Assembly (NCBI GenBank): GCA_934725525.1
Contig: CAKVCG010000072.1
Span: forward strand, 1 to 8,628
Source of the DNA: an uncultured Brachyspira sp.
GTDB lineage: Bacteria; Spirochaetota; Brachyspiria; Brachyspirales; Brachyspiraceae
Length of the DNA stretch: 8,628 nt
Direction of reading: 5' to 3'
The translations under genes and the position numbers were made by a program. How positions within the stretch are numbered: the first letter of the stretch is position 1; each line of letters opens with the position of its first letter. Below are positions 1-5,510 of this stretch, piece by piece. The notes below the pieces were generated by a model. The model made no database searches. It saw only the letters and a list, made by a program, of their open reading frames with translations, and was not told where the DNA came from.

Positions 1-24
1 TAAATTCAAAAGGAGATTTTTAAA

Positions 25-393
25 ATGAATATTTTAAAAACAAAAAAATTATTTACCTACATGGTTGTAGGAGCTTTGGTTATGGCTTTATCTATAAGCT
101 GTAAATCGAACGAAGACCCAAAAACAGAGGAAAAAACATTTGCCTCTTATGCGGGCACTTGGTGGGGTGACTTTGGAAAAGGAGTAGAGGAAGCTGTTAT
201 AATAAATACTGACGGCTCGTTCACAATTTCAGCAGCTAATATGCAAGTTCCTTCATCCGCTATAACAAAAAGCGGCGATACGAGTTATACTCTTAGTTAT
301 GAAGGCTTTACTATAACTTTTGATTTCAGTAGCGATAATCAGGCGACAGTTGATTTTGGAGGAGGTATTCAACTTCCTATTACTAGAAAATAA
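25..393 (+). CDS. small lipoprotein, YAGxWWG family (unknown function)
   Basis: I do not recognise a named family. The 122-aa product has a lipoprotein signal: a lysine-rich start, a hydrophobic stretch at about residues 9-24 and a relaxed lipobox LSISC with Cys26 as the likely lipidated residue. A charged linker (27-38) follows, then a short, probably all-beta domain that opens with YAGTWWG (42-48) and carries INTDGSF (60-66) and DTSYTLSY (85-92). The GxW-like opening recalls lipocalin-type barrels, but that is inference only. A paralogue lies at 8008-8412 and a decayed copy at 7592-7666. The start is supported by AGGAG at 11-15, nine bases upstream. Its promoter lies outside the window. The gene appears monocistronic, since a terminator follows at 434-469. 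It is expected in the inner or outer membrane, facing the periplasm or the surface. Confidence 0.85.
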   Translation: MNILKTKKLFTYMVVGALVMALSISCKSNEDPKTEEKTFASYAGTWWGDFGKGVEEAVIINTDGSFTISAANMQVPSSAITKSGDTSYTLSYEGFTITFDFSSDNQATVDFGGGIQLPITRK

Positions 394-433
394 TAAGATT
401 AACAAAAGCAATTAATATAATTTCACGCAATAA

Positions 434-469
434 AACGGGCGAGGTTAAGACTTCGTCCGTTATTTTTTT
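434..469 (+). terminator. rho-independent terminator of the first lipoprotein gene
   Basis: An 11-bp stem (434-444 with 451-461, two G-U pairs, six-base loop) is followed by A and seven T residues at 463-469. It lies 40 bases after the lipoprotein stop codon and points rightward. Confidence 0.8.
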
Positions 470-475
470 GTTTAT

Positions 476-523
476 AGATTGCTTCGCTTAGTTCGTAATG
501 ACGATTGAATTTATCATTGCAAG
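476..523. repeat. partial copy of interspersed palindromic repeat (copy A)
   Basis: AGATTGCTTCG (476-486) and GTAATGACG (495-503) match one arm of the repeat seen in full at 3348-3468. TCATTGCAAG (514-523) matches the opposite end (TCATTGCGAG). The copy is short and rearranged. It sits immediately after the T-tract of the lipoprotein terminator and just before the glutathione peroxidase promoter. No coding capacity is seen. Confidence 0.6.
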
Positions 524-544
524 AAAACATTATGATTTTATTTA

Positions 545-572
545 TTGATAAATTTTTTAATTAAAATATAAT
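545..572 (+). promoter_or_regulatory. sigma70-type promoter for the gpx-cutC-azlCD cluster
   Basis: TTGATA (545-550) and a perfect TATAAT (567-572) are separated by 16 bases. The start of transcription would fall near 579, giving a leader of about 30 bases that contains the AGGAG (596-600) of the glutathione peroxidase gene. The AT-rich background lowers certainty, but the match and position are good. Confidence 0.6.
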
Positions 573-610
573 AATTTAAATAAATTTCATTAATTAGGAG
601 AAAATTAAAA

Positions 611-1093
611 ATGAGCGTATATGATTATATCGTAAAAGATTATAGCGGAAAAAATGTTAAATTAAGCAAATACGAGGGAAAAGTTTTATTGATAGTAAAC
701 ACGGCGACAAAATGCGGATTTACAAAACAATATCCCGCTTTGCAAGAATTATACAAAAAATATAAAAAAGAAGGTTTTGAAATTTTAGATTTTCCTTGCA
801 ATCAATTCGGCGGACAGGCAAAAGAACCGATAGAAGAAATATTAAAAATAAGAGAAGAAAATTACGGAGTGAAATTCAAATTATTCGATAAAATAAAAGT
901 GAACGGAAAGGAAGCCGAACCTTTATATCAATATTTAAAAAGCGAAAAACCGACTGAAGAAGGCGTGGAAAAAATTCGCTGGAATTTCACAAAATTTTTA
1001 ATCGATAGAAAAGGAAAAATCGCGGGAAGATTCGATTCGAGAGTAAAACCCGAAGAACTTGACGAAACTATAGAAAAATTATTGAAGAAATAA
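611..1093 (+). CDS. gpx: glutathione peroxidase family thiol peroxidase (Cys type)
   Basis: The 160-aa protein is a full-length GPX of the short bacterial type with a thioredoxin fold, expected in the cytoplasm and reducing peroxides. The peroxidatic cysteine is Cys35 in NTATKCGFT, where animal enzymes have selenocysteine. The conserved FPCNQFGGQ block is at 61-69 (Gln69 of the catalytic site) and the WNF block at 124-126 supplies Trp124 and Asn125. The resolving cysteine usual in thioredoxin-dependent bacterial and plant enzymes, just before the NYGV motif, is replaced by Arg81, so the recycling partner is unclear. Cys63 is the conserved FPCN cysteine. AGGAG at 596-600 supports the start. 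It is the first gene of a rightward cluster, and cutC begins nine bases after its stop. Confidence 0.93.
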   Translation: MSVYDYIVKDYSGKNVKLSKYEGKVLLIVNTATKCGFTKQYPALQELYKKYKKEGFEILDFPCNQFGGQAKEPIEEILKIREENYGVKFKLFDKIKVNGKEAEPLYQYLKSEKPTEEGVEKIRWNFTKFLIDRKGKIAGRFDSRVKPEELDETIEKLLKK

Positions 1094-1102
1094 GGCGAAA
1101 AT

Positions 1103-1846
1103 ATGAACGATATAAAAATAGAGATATGCGTTGACTCGGTAGAATCATGCATAAATGCCGAGAAAGGCGGAGCGGACAGAGTGGAACTTTGCGGTAATTT
1201 ATTCGAGGGCGGAATTACTCCAAGTTTTGGAATTCTGGAACTTGCAAAAGAAAAAATAAATATTCCAATATACGCTATGGTTAGACCGAGAGGCGGAGAT
1301 TTTCTTTATAGCGAAATCGAATTTGAAGTCATGAAAAGAGAAATTAAAACTTTAAAATCTCTCAATATAGACGGAATAGTTTTTGGCATTTTGACTAAAG
1401 ACGGGAAAGTCGATAAAAAAAGATGTTCAGAATTGTTGGATATATGGGGAGAAGGTAAAGCGGTTTTTCACAGAGCTTTAGATGTTTCGAGAAATTTATT
1501 TGAGTCTGTTGAAGATATTATTTCAATAGGCGGTTTTGAAAGAATATTGACTTCTGGCGGAGAGGCAAATGTTATGAGCGGTATAATTAATTTAAAAGAA
1601 ATGATAAAAAGATATAACGATAAAATAACCGTAATGCCAGGCGGAGGAATAAACATTGATAATATAAAATATATAAAAGAAACCACGCAGGCGAAAGAAT
1701 ATCACATGGCAGCAAATAAAAATTTTGATAGTTCGATGGAATATAGAAACGAAAATGTGTTTATGGGCGGAGCTTTAAGACTTCCAGAATTTAGCGTAAA
1801 AATCACGGACGAAAATAAAGTTAAAGAAATAATTTCTAAAATTTAA
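1103..1846 (+). CDS. cutC: CutC family protein (copper homeostasis-associated TIM barrel)
   Basis: The 247-aa protein matches CutC (PF03932) over its whole length. It has EICVDS (7-12), GADRVELC (23-30), EGGITPS (35-41), RPRGGDF (61-67), FHRALD (122-127), LTSGG (149-153) and PGGGIN (179-184). The family is a cytoplasmic TIM barrel named for copper tolerance in E. coli. That phenotype was later attributed largely to the MicL sRNA made from within the E. coli gene, so the biochemical role is open. Here it follows gpx by nine bases and has an AAGG just after the gpx stop codon as ribosome binding site, so co-expression is likely. Next to a peroxidase and a cysteine-rich redox protein, a role in metal or oxidative stress is plausible but inferred. 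Confidence 0.93.
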   Translation: MNDIKIEICVDSVESCINAEKGGADRVELCGNLFEGGITPSFGILELAKEKINIPIYAMVRPRGGDFLYSEIEFEVMKREIKTLKSLNIDGIVFGILTKDGKVDKKRCSELLDIWGEGKAVFHRALDVSRNLFESVEDIISIGGFERILTSGGEANVMSGIINLKEMIKRYNDKITVMPGGGINIDNIKYIKETTQAKEYHMAANKNFDSSMEYRNENVFMGGALRLPEFSVKITDENKVKEIISKI

Positions 1847-1849
1847 AAT

Positions 1850-2578
1850 ATGAATAGAAAAAAAGAATTTACGGAAGCTTTAAAATATTCTTTTCCGATA
1901 ACCGTTCCCGTTTTAATCGGTTATTTATTTTTATCTATCGCTTACGGAATATTAATGAAAGCGAAAGGATTTGACACTTGGCTCGCTTTATTTATGAGTT
2001 TAGCGGCTTATTGCGGAAGCATGCAATATATAGCGGCAAATTATTTATTTTTAGCGCCTTTCAATCCAATTTACGCTTTTATACTTACTCTAACCGTAAA
2101 CGCTCGAATGAGTTTTGAAGGAATTTCTATGGTTAATAAATATAAAAGAACGGGAATATTCAAACCGTTTTTAATATTTCTTCTTACGGACGAAACTTTT
2201 TCAATTCTTTACAGCGCTAAAATACCAGAAAATATAAATAGAAAATATTTTTTATTCTTCGTTTCTTTTTTAGATTATTTTTATTGGTTTATCGGAACTT
2301 TAATCGGTTGTTTGCTCGGAGAGTTTATAAAATTCAATACTAAAGGTTTGGATTTTGTTTTAACGGCTTTGTTTGTAGTAATATTTGCGGAACAATGGCT
2401 TGAAAACGAAAATAAAGGAAGAATGGCTGCAATAATCGGTTTGATATGCTCGATTCCTATAATGATATTTAAAACTAATCCTTTTATAATTCTTACGATG
2501 ATTTTAATATTTGCGGTTATAACTGCAATATACAATATAGAAAAATATAAAAATAAAAGAGATAAAAATGAACAATAA
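1850..2578 (+). CDS. azlC: AzlC family branched-chain amino acid exporter, large subunit
   Basis: This 242-aa polytopic membrane protein has the AzlC (PF03591) layout. PITVPVLIGY lies at 16-25 near the first membrane segment. GSMQYIA (56-62) stands where the family has GAxQF, NARMSF (84-89) stands in the usual N-R-H region, and LTDETFSI is at 112-119. GLDFVLTALFVVI (166-178) precedes the last helices. With AzlD it forms a two-component exporter; in Bacillus subtilis AzlCD exports branched-chain amino acids and confers 4-azaleucine resistance. The actual substrate here is not shown by the sequence. The start lies only three bases after the cutC stop, and no clear Shine-Dalgarno sequence precedes it, so translation is probably coupled to cutC. 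azlD overlaps its end by 11 bases. Confidence 0.92.
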   Translation: MNRKKEFTEALKYSFPITVPVLIGYLFLSIAYGILMKAKGFDTWLALFMSLAAYCGSMQYIAANYLFLAPFNPIYAFILTLTVNARMSFEGISMVNKYKRTGIFKPFLIFLLTDETFSILYSAKIPENINRKYFLFFVSFLDYFYWFIGTLIGCLLGEFIKFNTKGLDFVLTALFVVIFAEQWLENENKGRMAAIIGLICSIPIMIFKTNPFIILTMILIFAVITAIYNIEKYKNKRDKNEQ

Positions 2579-2897
2579 AGAATTATTGATAACGGCTTTA
2601 ATTATAGCGGCGGCTACTTTGATTATAAGATTTTTGCCGTTTATGATAATAAGAAAATCGATATCCGAAAGAAAATATATAAAATTTTTAGGCGATATGA
2701 TGCCTTACTCAATGATTGCGCTTCTCGTTATTTACTGTTTGAAAGATGTTAATTTAATAAAATATCCTTACGGAATTCCCGAACTTATTTCAATAGCGAT
2801 TATAATTATTTTGCATATTGTTAAACGAAATGTTTTAATCAGCATTGGCGCGGGAACTGTGATTTATATGTTTTTGGTTCAAGCGGTTTTTATTTAA
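2568..2897 (+). CDS. azlD: AzlD family exporter, small subunit
   Basis: The 109-aa protein has about four hydrophobic segments (roughly 7-25, 44-58, 69-85, 89-108), matching AzlD (PF05437), the small partner of AzlC. Typical marks are RFLPF (21-25), the proline-bearing helix around Pro46 and the C-terminal GTVIYMFLVQ (96-105). The start codon lies inside the azlC end (11-base overlap), the usual azlCD arrangement, with only a weak AGAGA ahead of it, which suggests coupled translation. It is expected in the inner membrane with AzlC. Confidence 0.9.
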   Translation: MNNKELLITALIIAAATLIIRFLPFMIIRKSISERKYIKFLGDMMPYSMIALLVIYCLKDVNLIKYPYGIPELISIAIIIILHIVKRNVLISIGAGTVIYMFLVQAVFI

Positions 2898-2933
2898 AAA
2901 ATTTTTATTAAAAATTTATTTATAGGAGTAATT

Positions 2934-3344
2934 ATGGGATTATACGAATATTTATCTTCTGGTTTCGGCAAAGCGGAAGATTTAAATTGCGCCGAAAAAA
3001 TATTATACGGAGCGAATAAAATATACGATTTGGGAATAGACAAAAACGATTTGAAAATGGCGGCGGGATTCGGCGGAGGAATGGGAGTAGGAATTACTTG
3101 CGGCATAATAACGGGAAGCATTATGGCTTTTTCCAAAGCTTTTATAATAGAAAAAGGACATGAAAGTTCTTTTTTGAAAGAAATAGAATTGGAATTTATA
3201 ACGAGATTTAAAGAAAAGATGGGAGAGACTAATTGCATTCCTTTAGTAGAAAAATATAGAAGCCCAATAAATGGATGCGATTATATTCTTTTTGAAGCCT
3301 GCAAAATTTTTGACGATATTATGAATAGATATTATAAAAAATAA
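2934..3344 (+). CDS. C_GCAxxG_C_C family redox protein
   Basis: The 136-aa protein matches the C_GCAxxG_C_C family (PF09719/TIGR01909, putative redox-active protein). NCAE has Cys19, AAGFGGGMGVGITCG (43-57) has Cys56, and ETNC and NGC follow with Cys101 and Cys115; a further Cys123 is near the end. The spaced cysteines are thought to bind a metal or cluster or act as redox thiols; no reaction is established for the family. It is common in anaerobes. The start is set by AGGAG at 2924-2928, five bases upstream of the ATG. It lies 36 bases after azlD with no convincing promoter or terminator between, so it is probably the last gene of the cluster. A palindromic repeat follows. Confidence 0.9.
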   Translation: MGLYEYLSSGFGKAEDLNCAEKILYGANKIYDLGIDKNDLKMAAGFGGGMGVGITCGIITGSIMAFSKAFIIEKGHESSFLKEIELEFITRFKEKMGETNCIPLVEKYRSPINGCDYILFEACKIFDDIMNRYYKK

Positions 3345-3347
3345 TAT

Positions 3348-3468
3348 GTCATTACGAATGGTTTTGTCCAACCTTGTCATTGCGAGACAACTTGTTGGCG
3401 TGGCAATCTATTTTGTGTGGATTGCTTCGTTCTCCAACGGCGGACTTTAGTCTCGGCGATGACGATGC
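3348..3468. repeat. interspersed palindromic repeat (copy B)
   Basis: GTCATTGCGAGAC (3376-3388) faces GTCTCGGCGATGAC near 3450-3463, and inside these GCAATCTA (3403-3410) faces TGGATTGC (3418-3425), so the unit can fold into one long imperfect hairpin. A local hairpin also forms (CCAAC 3368-3372 with GTTGG 3394-3398, and TTGTC 3374-3378 with GACAA 3386-3390). A second left-end motif GTCATTACGAA (3348-3358) precedes it, matching the arm of copy A. It is much richer in G and C than its surroundings. No open reading frame of note lies within. It fills the gap between two convergent transcription units. Confidence 0.75.
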
Positions 3469-3474
3469 TTTTTT
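3376..3474 (+). terminator. repeat hairpin plus T-tract acting as terminator
   Basis: The right arm of copy B is followed by TTTTTT at 3469-3474, so the repeat can serve as a rho-independent terminator for the rightward gpx-to-C_GCAxxG cluster. The stem is long and imperfect, and the leftward side lacks a comparable T-run, so bidirectional action is uncertain. Confidence 0.4.
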
Positions 3475-3477
3475 GAC

Positions 3478-4152
3478 TTAACTTATAACAATCACAAATT
3501 CTCTTCTATTCTTACTTTCCGCTTTATTAAACATGTCGCATATATTTCCAATTTCGTCAATTATTATCTCTTCTTTTTCGGTAGTCAAATCTAAACAAAG
3601 CCCGACAATTTTATTTTTTGAATAAACTTTTTTAATAGCGTTCAATATTTTATTCATTCTATAAGGCGTGTCCAAAATTATAATTGGAATATTCAATTTT
3701 TTTAAATATATTAATTTTCTTTCTCTCTCTTTATCATCTCTTGAAAGCAAACCCGCGTAATAGAATTCTTTGAAATTAAAAGGCAAGCACATTATAGCCG
3801 CCGTTACAGCGCTTACTCCGGGAATTGGGCTTACTTTTATATTATTTGAATAACAATATTCGAGAAGTATTTTTCCCGGGTCTTCCAAAACGGGAGTTCC
3901 GCAGTCGCTTATTAAAGTCGCCGTTTCGCAATTTAAAATTTTTTCTATTATTTTGTAAATATCTTTCTGTTTCGTATGTTCGCTAAATTCTATTAATTTT
4001 TCTCTTTCAATATTTATATTCAAAGTTTTAAAAAGTGTTGTCGCTTCTCTAAAACTTTCGACTAAAATCAAATCGCTTTTAATCAGAATCTCTTTCAATC
4101 TTTTGGTATTGTCTTTATAATTTCCAATATCTCTTGCGGCAATATAAAGCAT
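3478..4152 (-). CDS. short RsmI-like SAM-dependent tetrapyrrole-methylase-fold methyltransferase
   Basis: The 224-aa protein belongs to the TP_methylase fold (PF00590). It has MLYIAARDIGN at the start (RsmI has a -TPIGN- motif there), SDCGTPVLEDPG (82-93), the SAM-site loop PGVSA (111-115) and DTPYR (161-165). Relative to E. coli RsmI (286 aa) the C-terminal about 60 residues are absent and the N-terminal motif and the AEDTR block (here VESFR) have diverged. Short proteins with a TPYR motif occur in Bacteroidetes and are usually annotated only as SAM-dependent methyltransferases. RsmI 2'-O-methylates C1402 of 16S rRNA. The position after rsmG fits an rRNA role, but the exact target is not certain. 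The start is backed by AAGGA overlapping the rsmG stop, and it is the last gene of the leftward operon. Confidence 0.8.
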   Translation of the reverse strand: MLYIAARDIGNYKDNTKRLKEILIKSDLILVESFREATTLFKTLNINIEREKLIEFSEHTKQKDIYKIIEKILNCETATLISDCGTPVLEDPGKILLEYCYSNNIKVSPIPGVSAVTAAIMCLPFNFKEFYYAGLLSRDDKERERKLIYLKKLNIPIIILDTPYRMNKILNAIKKVYSKNKIVGLCLDLTTEKEEIIIDEIGNICDMFNKAESKNRREFVIVIS

Positions 4153-4162
4153 ATAAATCCTT

Positions 4163-4759
4163 TTATTTAATAATCACAATATTTCTTTCTTTTTCTTTAT
4201 TATTCAAATTTTTTATTTTGAAATTATATTTTTCAATATTTTTAATTTCTTCAAGCTCTTCTTTTATTTTATCCAATTTTCCTTTATATGCAATCAAAAC
4301 TGAATTTTTATGTTTCAATCTTTTGAAAATTTTTAATAAAGTTTTTATATCGGAAAAAGCTCTCGCCGTTATAGTTTCGTATTTTTCTTTTATCTCGTAA
4401 ACATTGACTCGTTTAATTTCAATATTATTTAAAGAAAGTTCTTTTTTTGCCATGTCTAAAAAATCGGCTTTTTTATTTTTCGATTCGCATAAAGCAAATT
4501 TTTTATTTTCGTAAACTATCGCCAAAGGAATAGAAGGAAGCCCCGCTCCAGAACCAATGTCGATAATATTGTCGCAATTTTTAAATATATTCAAAGCGAG
4601 CAAAGAATCTATAATATGTTCTTTAATAAAATTTTCTATATTTTCCGCTCCCGTTATATTAATATTTTTATTATAATCCATAACCAAAGAAGCGTATTTT
4701 ATCAAAGCGACTTTCTTTTGATAATCTATATTCAAAAAATCAAAATGTTCTTCATACAT
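4163..4759 (-). CDS. rsmG: 16S rRNA (guanine527-N7)-methyltransferase RsmG/GidB
   Basis: RsmG methylates G527 of 16S rRNA using SAM. Numbered from the ATG at 4759 (198 aa, E. coli 207) the protein shows NINIT (32-36), the SAM motif DIGSGAG (67-73), the ESKNKKADFL block (92-101), ITARAFSDI (130-138) and YKGK (158-161), in family order. An upstream in-frame TTG at 4813 would add 18 residues but overlap the preceding gene by 44 bases. The ATG leaves a ten-base gap after that gene, which suits an operon, so I prefer it. Neither start has a strong Shine-Dalgarno sequence. It is the third gene of the leftward operon, ten bases ahead of the RsmI-like gene. Confidence 0.9.
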   Translation of the reverse strand: MYEEHFDFLNIDYQKKVALIKYASLVMDYNKNINITGAENIENFIKEHIIDSLLALNIFKNCDNIIDIGSGAGLPSIPLAIVYENKKFALCESKNKKADFLDMAKKELSLNNIEIKRVNVYEIKEKYETITARAFSDIKTLLKIFKRLKHKNSVLIAYKGKLDKIKEELEEIKNIEKYNFKIKNLNNKEKERNIVIIK

Positions 4760-4769
4760 ATAAATAAAA

Positions 4770-5480
4770 TTACCAGCCCAACTTTCCAGCTTCTCTTTTC
4801 GCGTTATCGCCAACTAAAACATTAGTTATATTGTAGCGCAATTCTCTTTTGTCGGATGCGCTTTTAATTATAAATTCTTTCGGATAAGGAATATTATTAA
4901 TAGTCGTGTAAGAGCCTAAAGTTATATCAATCGAATGATTCATAAACGCTATAGACATATTTCTTATTCTATAAGTCGAAGCCGAAAATACTATTGTGTC
5001 GATTCTGTCGACGTATCCTATTTTTAGAGTATGCCAATTTTTGCCTAATGTTAAATTACTGCTTGATATTTTTTTGTCCAAATCTATGAATTTATAATCC
5101 AATATATCGGCGTAAACTTTCGGAAAACGCATTATTGGAGCTTCTAAATAAAAATTATTAAAATTATCTTTTATCGGCGCGTCCTCTTCGGCAATATTTA
5201 AAGTCATTTGATTTCTAATAACTTGAGCGTCCATTATCGCGTTTCCAAAAAGTCCGTCAACCGCTTTTAGATATTTGCTCGTTCCGTTCATATAATAATT
5301 AATAAGCAAAGGCATTTGGTCGACATCGTCTCCGCTGTAAAAAGCTCCGCCTGTAGAATATATCGAATTAAATGGAGATTTTGAAAATCTATCAAAAGCT
5401 TCTTTCATTACGCTTTCTTCTGTTTGAGAAAAAACCGTTTGAATTAAAATTGTTAATATAAACAATATTTTTTTTATCAT
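4770..5480 (-). CDS. periplasmic LolA/LolB-like (DUF4292-like) protein
   Basis: The 236-aa protein has a clear signal peptide (KK at 3-4, hydrophobic 5-17, likely cut after Ser18 in VFS-Q) and no cysteine near the cut, so it should be soluble in the periplasm. The mature part is polar and beta-rich. A GLFGNAIMDAQVIRN segment (76-90) and a late stretch with NNIPYPKEFIIK (195-206) followed by alternating residues look like the open beta-barrel proteins LolA, LolB and DUF4292. This is pattern-based inference, since no invariant catalytic residue exists to check. The start has AGGAG five bases or so upstream. It begins 30 bases after the TPR gene stop and ends just before rsmG. A role in carrying lipoproteins or lipids to the outer membrane is possible. 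Confidence 0.6.
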   Translation of the reverse strand: MIKKILFILTILIQTVFSQTEESVMKEAFDRFSKSPFNSIYSTGGAFYSGDDVDQMPLLINYYMNGTSKYLKAVDGLFGNAIMDAQVIRNQMTLNIAEEDAPIKDNFNNFYLEAPIMRFPKVYADILDYKFIDLDKKISSSNLTLGKNWHTLKIGYVDRIDTIVFSASTYRIRNMSIAFMNHSIDITLGSYTTINNIPYPKEFIIKSASDKRELRYNITNVLVGDNAKREAGKLGW

Positions 5481-5510
5481 TTTTACTCCTTAAAATCTTT
5501 ATTATAAATT

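Noticed and set aside
928..1152. Leftward open frame of 74 codons across the gpx end and cutC start
   Set aside because: Antisense to two well-recognised genes, low-complexity serine/phenylalanine-rich product and no ribosome binding site logic. Similar antisense frames at 1468-1686, 2281-2535 and 2894-3238 were dropped for the same reason.
2899..2917. 8-bp A/T-only inverted repeat between azlD and the C_GCAxxG gene
   Set aside because: It has no G-C pairs and no T-tract beyond it, so it is unlikely to terminate transcription and is expected by chance in such AT-rich DNA.
4134..4400. Rightward open frames at 4134-4400, 4616-4825 and 6078-6299
   Set aside because: Each lies antisense within a conserved gene and encodes Phe/Ile-rich sequence expected from the complement of A-rich codons.
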